A stretch of DNA of 64,000 bases from Silene latifolia. Lineage: Eukaryota > Streptophyta > Magnoliopsida > Caryophyllales > Caryophyllaceae. The stretch lies in the NCBI RefSeq assembly GCF_048544455.1, contig NC_133538.1:41551969-41615968 (forward strand), in the 5' to 3' direction. A program made the position numbers and the translations under genes. Below, one piece after another: positions 1 to 10,910 of the stretch (its first letter is position 1; each line of letters opens with the position of its first letter). The notes below the pieces were generated by a model that made no database searches, was not told the origin of the DNA, and saw only the letters and a program-made list of their open reading frames with translations.

Positions 1-57
1 TAGAAGGATACATAGCGGCGAGAGGTTATAAGATTTTGCCTGACTATCTCGTTTGGT

Positions 58-963
58 GTGCGGCCGTTTGGGCTACCGAAGTCTCGACATGAAGGAAGGC
101 TTCAGGGTAAAGGTACTATCGGAGCAAAATGGGTATCACTTAATCCTCAAGAGCTTAATGATGCTCACTTTCTTGTCTTACAACATCTGACAGAAGCTCA
201 TCCTTACATAGAGGAGCACATGAGAATACTGAAGGCAAAATACCCTAAAAAAAATGACAAGTGGTTGGTTGAAGAACACAACAGGTCTTTTGTGAAATGG
301 TTTAGGGTTAAAGTACTTGCTGAGTTATCGTGCACACCAAATGAAGTTGGTGAAACTGTTAAATGGTTAGCTTATGGCCCCAATACTGAATTAAAATCAT
401 ATGAAGGTTATGATATTAATGGGTATTGTTTTTATACCAAGCGTCAAGATAACAAGAGTACAATGCAGAATAGTGGAGTTACTTTAGTAGCTTCGTCTAC
501 TGAATTTAGCAGTGGTACACCTACTTGTAATCAAATGTCATATTATGGGATTATTGAGGACATATGGGAACTTCAGTATACAACATTCATGATTCCATTG
601 TTTAAATGCAAATGGGCAGAAAATAAGAAAGGTGTTCGTGTAGACGAGTATGGTTTCACACTGGTTGATTTTAGTACGCAAGGTTACAAGAATGAGCCTC
701 TTATTATGGCTTCACAGGCAAAACAAGTGTTCTATATTTCGGATCCTTTGAATGATAAGTGGTGTGTTGTACTTCAAGGCAAGAGACGTATTCTTGGAGT
801 GGATGATGTAGTGGACGAGGAAGAATATGATGATTTTGATGATATTCCCCCATTTTCAGAGGGTTTGCCTTCAATGCCGGTTGAAGATAACTTGGAAACT
901 AATTATGTACGAGTAGATCATAATGAGGGTATCTGGGAAGATAGAGATGAAACAGGAAATTAA
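58..963 (+). CDS. CACTA transposase C-terminal region (TNPD type, DUF4216-like), partial
   Basis: The 301-residue open frame resembles the C-terminal half of plant En/Spm transposases. An N-terminal stretch (about residues 30-105) carries the usual DUF4218-to-DUF4216 linker, with a YIEEH motif and a WF.VKV motif near 80-85. The DUF4216-like part follows (about 100-245), with GYDINGYCFYT, YYGIIEDIWELQY and a KCKWAE core. An acidic tail, as is common in the family, comes after it. In the full protein the catalytic RNase-H-like TNP2 domain lies upstream, outside the window. Bases 4-93 encode family-like residues in another frame, so there is a frameshift or an exon boundary near 60-95 and the first Met is not a real start. 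Confidence 0.8.
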   Translation: MRPFGLPKSRHEGRLQGKGTIGAKWVSLNPQELNDAHFLVLQHLTEAHPYIEEHMRILKAKYPKKNDKWLVEEHNRSFVKWFRVKVLAELSCTPNEVGETVKWLAYGPNTELKSYEGYDINGYCFYTKRQDNKSTMQNSGVTLVASSTEFSSGTPTCNQMSYYGIIEDIWELQYTTFMIPLFKCKWAENKKGVRVDEYGFTLVDFSTQGYKNEPLIMASQAKQVFYISDPLNDKWCVVLQGKRRILGVDDVVDEEEYDDFDDIPPFSEGLPSMPVEDNLETNYVRVDHNEGIWEDRDETGN

Positions 964-1317
964 TATTATCGTTATTAAAGCTAAAATGATTGATAGTGAT
1001 ATGCTGTTTAATACAATAACATGTTTACTATAATATTTTCAGGTTTTACTACTTTATATTGTTTATTTATTTTTGGTAAATGGTTATTAATTTCATTAAA
1101 CCAAGCATTGTTAACACATCTAGATGAACATCCCACACCCCCATTATCCTTTGATTAACTTGCAGCTTGATTCTTTCCACAACCACATCAGGTCTTCAGG
1201 TCTTCTTTTCTTCATCTTGTCACTATGTGCTTCCATGAAGCACAACAAGCTGCGTTCCTCATACTCCAAATATTGTTATATTGACTGACTATGTTTTACT
1301 GTATAGGTTTTTGTACG

Positions 1318-4300
1318 ATGGAGGATCATGATGCTTCAGGTGGAGATAAGACAAATGAAAACTCAGGTGGAGATAAGACAAAGAAGCAAACTCAGACAAA
1401 GAAGCGAACTCGAGGACCAACTACTTTAAAGAAGGAGGAGGATAAAGGTCCGTTTCTTCTACAGTGGGATAAAGCTGGTTTTCCAACAGGGAGGTACGCA
1501 ACTAAATTTGCAAGCTACTGTGGTAAGAAGGTTCGATGTCAAGTGAACATTAACTTTGATGACTGGGATAAAGATGTAGAAGATAGTCTTAAAAATTTGC
1601 TCTGGAAAGATATTTCGGTACGTATTATGTTCATGTCTTATATTAGCTATTATTATTTTTGTTGTCATGGTGTCGCACTTAATCGAAATAATCGACCTAC
1701 TCAATAAGTTTCAATGAATGAATTGAAGTACATTAAAACGATGTGTCCTGTTGATTCGATGAAAACGAACTTGACCCTAACTGACCTTTATGTGAATTAT
1801 CTGTCCAAATGCTGGTAACAAGTAATGTTGTTGAGTAGTTGTCATTACTGTTGGCAAAACTGATTTTTTACGTTAAACTGATCTGTCCAAATTCTGATGC
1901 AAGTAATGGTTTGGTCATAACTTATCAGGTCATCTTACAATTTCTTTATCGCAGGCAAAATATTTAGTCAATGAGACACACAAGAAGGACGTACTAATCA
2001 ATTGTGGAGCAAAGTGGAGAGATTTCAAGGGTAAATTGACTAGAAAGTACATTCGAAATAAACATCCAAAATATGACTCCCCAGCTGATTGTTATAGTTT
2101 CATTGAGCCTGCTGATTGGGAGAAATTTAAAGCTTACCGAGAGTCAGATGAATTTAAGGTGATAATTGTCATAGTTATGTAATTTCTTTTTCAGGTAATC
2201 ATATTATCATCTGAAATAATTCCGTAATTCTTATTTTAAACATATTTCTACTTCATTTTCTTTTAATGTAGGAGAAGAGTAAAAAAGCCGCTGAAAGTAT
2301 AAAGCATAATGAGCATCCTCATGTAATGGGTAGACGAGGATACAATCAAAGGATTCCTGAGTGGATAGCTTCATCTTCAAATTCTGATGAAGTTATTGAT
2401 CGTAGTTGGTATTGGATAAAGGGAAGGACTAAGTCATCAGATGGGGAAGTTCCAGATGAGAAGATTCAAAAAGTTCAAGACGAAATGGTATATACTTGAT
2501 ACTTAACTGTGTTGAACTGACCTTTCTTAACCAGTTTATGAGCACATTATTGTCATCAGAAATGATTTAACCTTCACTAACAACTTCTTCCTTTGCCTTG
2601 ATTTTTTTATTTATAATCTCTTATGTTATTTTTTTTTTTAATAATAATCTAGGTTGAATGGCGAAAGAAGGTAAAGTCAGGAGAATTTGTTCCTCATAGG
2701 TATGATGATGTCTTGTCACGTAGTCTAAAAAAGAAGGAACATTCTGGTCGAGTAAGAGGTTTCCCAGGCGGAGTTACTATCAAGGATGTGTTTGGTACAT
2801 CACATGGAACTTCTCATAGGGATGTGGGGATTTCTGATCAACAAGTAGCCGAAATCACTGAAAGAGTACGAAATGATACTATAAAGTCCTTAAGCTCTCT
2901 AATTCGACGGAGGCTCGACAAGAGGTCAGGGTATGTTGAAGCTAATGGGCTTAAAAGTACCTGAAAATATGGATGAACTCCAAGGTAGTTGTCAATCGGC
3001 AAACCCGGAGAAAAGCATAGAGATGAGCAAAGAAAGACAACCAAATCCTACTGAAATTAAGGTGTGTGACTAGAATATTTTGTGATAGAAAAGTCTACTT
3101 ACATAGTTACATATATAGAATTAAACTTTGCCTTTAAACCTTGCATACAATTATAAAAGTAACGATCTTCCCTCGATGAATGGAAAATGCGCAACTTGAG
3201 CTCTCGAGTTAGTCATGTAATTGAATAATATTGAGCAGTCAAAGTACTACTCCATATAACTACTGACCTTGAAGTATAACTTGGGTTAGAATTTTTTTTT
3301 TTTTTATGTTGCTGCAATTTGAGGACGACATGGAGTTGGGTTGTTCTTCCCATCAAAGCATACTAGTACCCTTAGTCGTATATATTGTATTATCTTTATT
3401 AACACATAAATCTTCCGATATTGTAGGAGCCAACTAAGTGTCGCCTAACTTGTATACATGATGGAGAGACTTTCGGCGTTGCCATAGGTACAGTTTACCC
3501 ACCATCGAAAGATAGCATTCCGGTCATTCATGGTACACCGCTATTAATTGGTAATGCAAGGGTTTCCGTTGATAAAATTTTGGAAGGTACTGCCCCACTT
3601 CCTTTTCCTACAAAATATCATGAACGTGTAGGTGACGCAATAGGAAGTTTTGTTCAGTGGCCAAAGGAACAAATCATTGTTGGGGAGGTACAAATAATAT
3701 ATATACATATATAACTTTAATTAAGTTCACTTCGGGCATTTTTATTATTTGGTTTTATTAATAATGACATTTTTAAAATAGGAGTCTTCTCTGGTGGTAA
3801 TCTATCGATCGCTAGTAAGGGAAAACAAGCGTCGAAAAGTTCTGGCATCAAATCACCAATCAAGCCCAACTTTGATGAGTATATATCAAGTATGAGTATA
3901 GAATGTCAAAAGTTACATGATTACCTAGCGCTAATGAGGCCTGAGGCAAAGGTGTTTGAAGTTGTACTCTCGTCGAAGATTTTTCATTTGAAGGAGAATA
4001 AATCTTTGTCATCACCGAAGAAGATATCATGCAACTTTTTCGAATGGACTTTTTAAATGTGTTATCTATTCAAGTGTGGATCTTTGTAAGATAAATATGA
4101 ATTTATTTTACATAATAATATATTCTTTTTAGCCTGGTATTTAAGGTGCTATTTTCATGTGTACAAAGGTTTTTACAAAAGTTTTGTGAGGAGCAGAATC
4201 ATGAAGGCATGTCCAGTGTTGGATTTTTGTGCCCGACAATCATGTCTCAGATGGGAACTGATAAAGAAGTCAACGATGAAGTAATGAATTACGTGGAGTG

Positions 4301-5693
4301 CAGCTTGCTTAAGATGCGTGGTGTTCGTATCATATTTGCTCCATTTTGTCAAGGGTAAGTCTTATCTTTTTTGTCTATTTTGTTTTTAGCAATTGATTAA
4401 TGGGCACCAATTTTGTCTAGAATTAATATGGCCAGCTATGTTATGTGCTTTTCATAGGTTTTTAATTCCATTAGGCTGTTTCAACGCCAAGAGAACTATA
4501 AGATGCTCATTGAACTACCCTATGCAAATGAACTTTATCCTTGCTACCATTTTTAATCTCTATTCGCCTTGACTGTTAGGAGTAAGGACTAACTTTGTGG
4601 AATTTCTGTTTTTTTTACCTTTATTGGACAGAGATCACTGGTTTCTAGCTGTTATTTGTCCGTTAATTCATGAGGCCTATTTCTGTGATCCAAAGGCAAC
4701 ATCAAAGCGAGATGTCTCCTTTAAGCACTTGATACAGATGTAAGTGTTTGCATATTATATTTTTTTTGCTAAAATGTGTCATATTGTTCACTGATCAACG
4801 GTTCTGGTTTGACAAAAAAATTTGCCTGTAATAGTTGGTAGTATGCATGATTAGGTTGATGATTGAAAAAAAAGAATGAGATGAACGGGTGATCATGACT
4901 AACTAATACTTTTGTTTTGCTTCTTTCGAGGCGCAGTGCATTTCGATCTTTTAGGGCTAAGGCAGGCTCCACATTGAAGTCAGGCTTATCAATGAAATGG
5001 AGTAACCTTGTTGTAAGTCCATATCAATTATAAATATTAGTGTAAATTATCAAAAACTACCTTTTATATACAACTTTTTAAAATTTACTCCCTTTTAAAT
5101 TATTTTTTAAAAATTACTACCTTTAAAAGCACTTTTTTTAAAATTGCTACCAAACTTCTATATTTGTGTTTTTGTGACGAAAATGCCCCTAATCTTTCTA
5201 ATTGGGCAGAATTGGGTCATTTTGTTTGCTTCATATCTGGAGTTTTACATAGACAAAAATTACGTTCTTTATACGGATAGAATCTTGAAGAAGTCTACTT
5301 TCCAATGGCGTTGGAATCAATAAGTTGTTGTTGGTAGTTTGTTTGCTTATGGTGATTTTGGTTTTGTTTAATCTTTTTTTAATAAATGTTTTCGGTACAG
5401 TGTCATCAACAAACTAGAAGCACAGAGTGTGGCTATTATGTGATGCGGTACATGTTAGATATAGTGAGACGCTACCAGAACATTAAAGATCATAAGAAGG
5501 TATTTTTCATTCTATCTAACTAAGCTACTAGTCAAAATGTAGGATTAAATATTGAACTTTTGTTTTTTGATTCTAATAAGTATGTACTTTGATTTATTGA
5601 TAGTGGTTTGGATCAAAAGCTTCATATACGATTGAAGAGATCAACGAGGTTCGAGACTTGTGGGCTACTTACTTTATGGACAATCTTCTTTAG
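1318..5693 (+). CDS. CACTA second gene: plant transposase (TNPA/Ptta-like) fused to a Ulp1-type C48 protease, spliced
   Basis: Exons read by eye with GT-AG ends: 1318-1617, 1955-2158, 2272-2487, 2653-3061, 3427-3687, about 3782-4085, about 4169-4354, 4632-4739, 4937-5012, 5401-5499 and 5604-5693. The first four carry the plant transposase Ptta/En-Spm region: a basic N-terminus, the FDDWDKDVEDSLKNLLW block and a GRRGYNQRIPEW block. Exon five matches the domain that often follows in these genes (DUF8039-like). The last exons form a Ulp1/SENP-like cysteine protease with His in DHWFLAV, Asp in YFCDPKA, and Gln and Cys in QTRSTECGYYV. The first three exons and the fifth have lengths divisible by three and join in phase 0. 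Exon four is 409 nt, one base too long, and its frame breaks near 2945. A second frame change occurs near 4000. The gene is therefore probably no longer functional, although the protease triad is visible. Confidence 0.72.
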
Positions 5694-5965
5694 TAATTAT
5701 GTATTGGCACAAAAAACGTTATTGGTTTAGTTTTAATTTGTAGCGGATAATGGCACAAGAATTACTCTTTTATGGTTATTTTAGGAATTGTCGCGGATAA
5801 TGTATTTTTGGAATTGTAGCGGATAATGTATGCATCTTTATGAATATTGTCTAGTATTGGGATTGATTTTGAGTTGCGGAGGCCAGGTTTACCATATGAC
5901 CGATGATCTATAATAGGTTGTACAAACGTATAGCCGCGTTTTTAAAAAAAAAATTAATATGATGT

Positions 5966-6240
5966 AGGGCTACGGTTAAAAAATACAACCGTTGCCTTAT
6001 ATTAACATATGGCTACGGCTAAAAGATACAACCGTGGTCTTAGATTAACATAAGGCTACGGTTAACATATATAACCGTAGCCTTAGATTAGCATAAGGCT
6101 ACGGTTAACATGAGTGACCGTAGCCAAAACTTACATTTGGCTACGGCTAATGACCGTAGCCGTTGGTTGTTGATCTAAGGCAACGCCCTGATTTACCACG
6201 GTTGTGGAACCGTGGCCAAAAGGGCTTTTTAACCGTAGCC
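5966..6240. repeat. CACTA-1 3' subterminal repeats
   Basis: The word ggctacggtta and its reverse complement taaccgtagcc recur many times over about 275 bp, several as facing pairs that can fold into hairpins, as at 6053-6082 and 6095-6125. Some copies are degraded, for example tacaaccgttgcc and accgtggtc. Clustered 10-12 bp subterminal motifs next to the terminus are typical of CACTA elements, where TNPA-type proteins bind them. The binding role here is inferred. Confidence 0.8.
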
Positions 6241-6248
6241 AAAAGCCA

Positions 6249-6262
6249 TTTCTGTACTAGTG
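6249..6262 (-). repeat. CACTA-1 3' terminal inverted repeat
   Basis: The minus strand reads CACTAGTACAGAAA from 6262 to 6249. This is the canonical CACTA terminus. The partner TIR lies upstream of the window. The retrotransposon frame resumes immediately to the right. Confidence 0.88.
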
Positions 6263-7058
6263 TATTAAGGGAAGCTTGGAGGGAGAGTGATGAACCTTTT
6301 ATCACTTGGAAAGGTTTTAAGGAGACTATGAGACCTGTATTTGTGCCAGAACATATTAGGAGTAAGATGAGAGCTGAATTTGATTCTTTCAAGATGACTG
6401 ATGAGATGACAAGTAGAGACTTATTATAACGAGGTTTATGGAATTATCGAATATGTAGTGACTTGAATTTTAGTGATGAGATGTTGGCACTTCGGTTTGA
6501 AAAGGGATTAACAACTACTATTAAGAAGAGACTTGCACTGGTCAGCCAAGTACCATGGATGATGTTTATCAATGAGCTGGGCACGCAGAGAGGATTGCCG
6601 ATATGTTAAAGGAAGAGAAGAGGGAGAAGGAGGAAAAGAAGGGGAAGGGCGAGAAGAGGAAGGTAGAAATTACAACTGAGAGTGCTGGAGGCAGTAAGAA
6701 ACAGAGTGTGGGTCAAACTCAATCATATTTTTCGAGTGGAGGGTTGTCTAGTGGAGCTAGTAATGTGAATTGTTTCAGGTGTGGGAAGCCAGGACATAGG
6801 AGGTTTGAGTGTAGGGTAAATTTGGAGAGGCAAGGGAGTGGTATTGGAAATGGGAATCAGAATGGGGGTTACTATACTCCTATGTCAGGTTATGGGAGTA
6901 ATCAGAAGACTGAGGGTCGGAGCAATCAGGTGAATTTTAATAATAGCTACAATCAGAGCTACAATAATAGGCAAGGCAAAGGAGTTGATCAGAGTAATGG
7001 TGGAAAGACAATTGGAACAGCTAGCACCGTACAAGGGAGTGGGGAGAAGAGTAACTAG
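6263..7058 (+). pseudogene. TEK-1 gag remnant (retrotransposon gag and CCHC zinc knuckle)
   Basis: The retrotransposon-gag domain starts at the CACTA junction with the W.GFKETMR..FVPEHIRSKMRAEFDSF block, up to a frame break near 6426. A second frame resumes downstream (LRFEKGLTT near 6490), and a third runs from 6603 to 7058. The last part has a Lys/Glu-rich stretch and then the zinc knuckle CFRCGKPGHRRFEC (C57, C60, H65, C70 of that frame), followed by a Gly/Asn/Gln-rich tail. In gypsy elements this protein forms the virus-like particle and packages genomic RNA. The frameshifts make it a fossil. CACTA-1 cut off the N-terminus. Confidence 0.8.
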
Positions 7059-7401
7059 TGTTTATTAGGAAGCGTAGAGCCTTATCATTTATAAGTATTT
7101 ATGTTGTCAGTAGTTTTAATAAAGTAGTGGTAGTTCCGAAACTTCGGGACGAAGTTTATTTTTAGGGAGGTAGAATGTGACACCTCATGTTTTAAGTTTA
7201 TTTTGTGATACATTTTCATGTTTTGAATTATTTTGTGATACATTTTGATAAGTATGATATGATTTGATAATGATTAAGTAAGTTAATTATGTTGCAATGA
7301 TCATAAGTTGGAATGAGGCTCAGTTGTGCGAATGTTTATAAATGTTGTTTTAGTAGTTATGGGCGAACTTCGGGACGAAGTTCATTTTAAGTGGGGAAGA
7401 C
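7059..7401 (+). other. TEK-1 post-gag non-coding region with PPT and a second, older LTR-start-like junction
   Basis: No coding is seen here. The purine run gtggggaaga (7391-7400) directly before the LTR is the likely polypurine tract that primes plus-strand synthesis. A near copy of the same context (cttcgggacgaagtt, then a purine run, then TGTGACACC) occurs at 7141-7184. Two PPT/LTR-start junctions therefore lie 226 bp apart, probably because a fragment of a related element was joined here. Confidence 0.6.
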
Positions 7402-9653
7402 TGTAATACCCCGTAATTTAATAATAATTAATGAGAATAGTATGTAATTTAAATAATTAATTAATGAGATTTCTAATAATAGTTGCGAGAAAGACGTTAA
7501 TTAAATAATAAATAAATAAGCAAGTCGGGAATTGGGTTTAGCTAGTAATAAGCCTTGGGCCGTGTGTTGTGAATAATGGGTTGATTATATTAGGCCTAGC
7601 AAGAGTAGTAGTCGGAATTTAAAGCGGAATTTAATAATATAATAATAAATATAATAATAATTGGTAATTTTTGATAATAATTAGAAAAGGCAATAGTTTA
7701 CCAATTGGTCTCATATACTCCCTAAACCTAGTCTATAAATACTTAATAAATCTGAAAATGAATTTATAAAAGAAGAGGAGACACGTAGAAGGAATAAGAC
7801 GGAATCTACATCGCTAATTAACTCGAGGTAAGACCGTCTCATGTATACTCTTTACTATGCTATAACTCGTAAACTAGACCACCGTAGGACAAGCCGTGAC
7901 CATCGTTGTGACCATGGACCACCAGGGAGTGACTATGACCTTTCGTTGACCGTTATTGACCACCGTGGTGGTGGTTAGGGCCGGATTTTCGAAACTAGTC
8001 GGGGAGGGTTATGCGGGTTTAAAACAGGGGACTTCGACCCATATTCGACCCTTATTTGGACTCAACGTCATCTGGGCATGGTGGTTTTATGACCTGGGAG
8101 TTGGGTCGACCATGGGGGAAGTGTCGTGGTGGATCAAGGTGGCGGTTCGTGTGGTGTTTGGCCGAAAAACCGTGAAACAGGGGAGGGGGAATTGCTACTG
8201 CTGCTGTCGGCTTTGGGAGGTTGTAGTGGTGCTGTAGGTGGGTCGTTGTGTCGTGGCTAGGGTGTAAGGAAGGCTTGTGATGATGATAGTAGTGGCGGTT
8301 GTTGGTGGCAGTCGTGAATGGTGCTGTAAAACCGTGATTGTATACGGTTGCGTCGGTCTCGAATGTGTTGTTGGGTCGTGGGAATAGCAGCTAGAGCGTG
8401 AGTTTGGGGCCGCTCATGGGGGTGTTGGTAGTGGTGGTTAGGGCAGGCTGGACCCATGGTCGTGGGTGGTTGGGTAGGTGGTGAGGAAGGGAGGCAGTGG
8501 TGGTTGTATGATCGTAGGGAGAGGAGGTTTTGGGGGTTGAGTGAAACATGGGTAATTGGGCTTTAAGAGGAGTTATTATTATCACATGTAATTCGTAGGG
8601 CATTGCTTTGTTGCGGCATTTGTTAATTGGGTTGAGTCGGGTTCTTATGAGACGGGTTTTGCGTATTATTTTACACGGGAAATAATTAATGTAAATGAAT
8701 TATAATTGATTAAATTATAATAATGTATTAAATAATTAATATTTAAATTATAAATACTTATTTATGTTAGGTGACGGAATTGTTGAGAAGCTTTAATTGG
8801 ATTTCTACTTATTGGATTGCGGTATACGGAGTATTTGCTTGCGAGGTAGGATAACGATTCTACTGGACCTATTAATTGTGTATCTTCTCATTTAATTGGA
8901 TGTTGTGTTAATTGAATTGAACTATTTGGATAATTGGATTATACATATCTCGTATATTGTGATTGTAAAGAGTTGTATTGGATATTCTTGAGACGGTGTG
9001 GTAGGTAGCCATTGTTGTTGCCACAGTTGGGTTGATAATGAGTTGGATATCAGGTTTAGCCTGGCTGAGGTAGACATCATGGTAAGAGCCTTCGGGTGAT
9101 GTTATATAAACTTACTGGCTGAGGTAGACATCGAGGTAAGAGCCTTCGGGTGATGTATTATAAACTTACTGGCAGACACCGTTTAATACCTTCGTGGTGG
9201 TGTATTGGGAGAAAAGTTGATTTGGCGTTGGTGTTTGAATCTTTGTACTATTTATATTATCTGTCTTGAGATTGTTATCCTACTCAACCTCGTGGTTGAC
9301 AGTGTATTCGTGAACACCTGTGATGAACCATAATGGGGAGCAGATTTGACAGGTACTAAAGATTAGCTGACTCGGGAGCATTGGGATGAGAGCTCGACTT
9401 GGACCATAGTTGAAGTCTAGATCACATAGAAAAATTATATCATTTATTTATTTCCGCTGCGAGTTGTAATTATTTTATATTAAGTTTAAAGTTGGATTAA
9501 GTTGTAATAAAAATGTAATCGCTAAGTTTTAATTTAAATTACTTTGGTATTGTTGTACTTTGTTATTCACTACCTCGGGAAACCGAGATGGTAACAGTCC
9601 TATTTATTTGGGAATGTCTAGCTAAAGGCTCCTTAATAAATGGGGGTGTTACA
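7402..9653 (+). repeat. TEK-1 3' LTR (2252 bp)
   Basis: It starts with TGTAATACCCC after the polypurine tract and ends with GGGGGTGTTACA, giving TG...CA ends and nearly palindromic termini. No large ORF is convincing inside it. The short frames in the GT/GG-rich 7900-8600 stretch look like composition effects. Two tandem units of 54 bp lie at 9061-9171. The block at 9250-9360 reappears in reverse complement at 28596-28650, showing a related LTR there. Confidence 0.82.
9061..9171 (+). repeat. Two-copy tandem repeat in the TEK-1 LTR
   Basis: Two units of about 54 bp start with ctggctgaggtagacat. They differ at a few bases. A partial third start (actggcagacaccg) follows. Confidence 0.75.
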
Positions 9654-9668
9654 TAAAACTTGATTAAA

Positions 9669-10459
9669 TGTTGATTACAAGATTAAAGAGAGATTTGCTT
9701 TGATATTAACTACACTAAAGATTGCTAAGAAGAACATGCTCTTCTAATTAGACTAATGGAGTATTTATAGTGGGGATTAGGTGCATGAATTAGAGTTAAC
9801 TAAGGGCTTAAATGACGATTAAGTCCCTTGTTGAGGAATCGCCGGTCTCTTTATGGTGACTCCGGTCTATAGGGAGACTCCGGTCTCTAGAAAAAGATGT
9901 TAATCCTTCCATGAATCTTGAAGAAGACGAAATGGGACTGTCTGAGAATCCGGACGTCTTTAGCACGGGACGGGCGGATTTGGCAGCTTCTGGACGGGCG
10001 TCCAGAAGGTGAAGACGGGTGTCTTCTGGAGCTTTTGCCCGGGCGTCCAGCTGAGGAAGACGCACGGGTTGTGGGCGGTGGACGGACGTCTTCAGGGGAA
10101 GACGCACGGATTGTTAGGCAGTTTCTTTCCTTCTTCTTTTCTTCCTTTTTCTTCATAAAATCCTTGAGGATTTCCTCGGGGATGCAAGGATCTTTTCTCA
10201 TCATTGCCCATCTACTATAGTATGTACAAAGGCCTTCTAATCTTGTCTCTCCTTGATGCGTGGTCATTGAAATCAATCAAATTAGCCTCATTTTGCCATG
10301 AAAATGCAAGGTTTGCACTCCTTTCCTACCAAGGACACAAAACCTCAAAGAATATGCAAAACAAAGAACTAAAGACAATAAATGACCCAAATATACACTA
10401 AAAAGCATGGGAACAAGGCTAATTCGGGGACTAAATATGCTCTAATTATGGTCACATCA
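9669..10459 (-). repeat. Antisense LTR fragment or solo LTR of an unassigned retroelement
   Basis: On the minus strand this block starts TGATGTGACC at 10459, shows a TATA-like ctataaatact (rc of 9760-9770), and ends near CTTGTAATCAACA at 9669. These are LTR hallmarks. No matching TSD is seen, with ttaaa on the left and gatcc on the right. The middle (9940-10110) holds several copies of GGACGGGCGTCC-like words. The ORFs on both strands here follow that repeat pattern and are not taken as genes. Confidence 0.5.
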
Positions 10460-10676
10460 GATCCCGACGCAGCGCTCTCCCTAAATGGTTTTTCAGAGAG
10501 CCTTGTTTTGATGATTTATCCCCACGGAGTTCATTTAGGACCCCCATCAAGTTGGAGTGTGTTGCTCCCTAGCGAAACCTATCAACGTTAACCTGGTTGG
10601 AAGTCATTACCAGACAATATCTTAAAATAAGCCCGATGTTTCAGGCTATTTCCCACAGTCGATCATTTGACCATTG
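10460..10676 (+). other. TAT-1 pre-LTR non-coding region
   Basis: This is a non-coding leader to the minisatellite. It resembles the 3' untranslated stretch of Tat elements. I see no gene in it. Confidence 0.4.
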
Positions 10677-10910
10677 ATGGCTGGCGAGCCTCAAAATGCA
10701 CCTTCAACAAGGCTGGCGAGCCTCAAAATGCACCTTCAACATGGCTGGCGAGCCTCACAATGCACACCTTCAACATGGCTGGCGAGCCTCACAATGCACA
10801 CCTTCAACATGGCTGGCGAGCCTCAAAACGCACCTTCAATAAGGCTGGCGAGCCTCAAAATGCACCTTCAACATGGCTAGAGAGCCTCACAACGCACACC
10901 TTCAACACGG
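10677..10910 (+). repeat. 32-34 bp minisatellite, seven units
   Basis: The unit ggctggcgagcctc.a.aatgca + ccttcaaca is repeated seven times with small length steps (32, 33 or 34 bp). The 34-bp form carries an extra ac (cacacc). A decayed unit follows at 10910-10930, and a single ggctggcgagcctt recurs at 10988. The overlapping ORFs here are by-products of the array. Confidence 0.88.

Larger units (their letters stand above)
1..6262 (+). mobile_element. CACTA-1: En/Spm-like DNA transposon, 3' part
   Basis: The element runs from outside the window to a terminal inverted repeat that reads CACTAGTACAGAAA on the minus strand (6249-6262). The terminal CACTA word is diagnostic of the CACTA/En-Spm superfamily. 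Before the terminus is a block of short repeats in both orientations (5966-6238), as expected for transposase-binding subterminal repeats. Two genes lie on +: the end of a TNPD-type transposase with a DUF4216-like domain, and a spliced TNPA/Ulp1-type gene. The base after the terminus continues a retrotransposon gag frame, so the element is inserted in TEK-1. CACTA insertions duplicate 3 bp. The right copy would be tat (6263-6265), and the left copy lies outside the window. Confidence 0.9.
6263..9653 (+). mobile_element. TEK-1: Ty3/gypsy (Tekay-like) remnant, gag end plus 3' LTR
   Basis: This remnant consists of the C-terminal two thirds of a gag, a short non-coding stretch, a polypurine tract and an LTR of 2252 bp. 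All of pol (protease, RT, RNase H, integrase) is missing between gag and the LTR, so the element has a large internal deletion or is a non-autonomous derivative. Its 5' part lies left of CACTA-1, outside the window. Gag resembles that of TEK-2 at 57.6 kb (shared PEH[IV]RSK and FD[SA]FKMT), which supports assignment to the same lineage. Confidence 0.8.

Noticed and set aside
7956-8603. Several 65-95 residue ORFs in the GT-rich part of the TEK-1 LTR
   Set aside because: They overlap on both strands, lack motifs and lie inside an LTR.
9887-10276. ORFs of 99-129 residues on both strands
   Set aside because: They overlap in opposite directions across the GGACGGGCGTCC repeats of an LTR. No protein motif.
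10677-10910. Possible CRISPR-like array
   Set aside because: Units are directly adjacent with no spacers, and the context is a plant retrotransposon.
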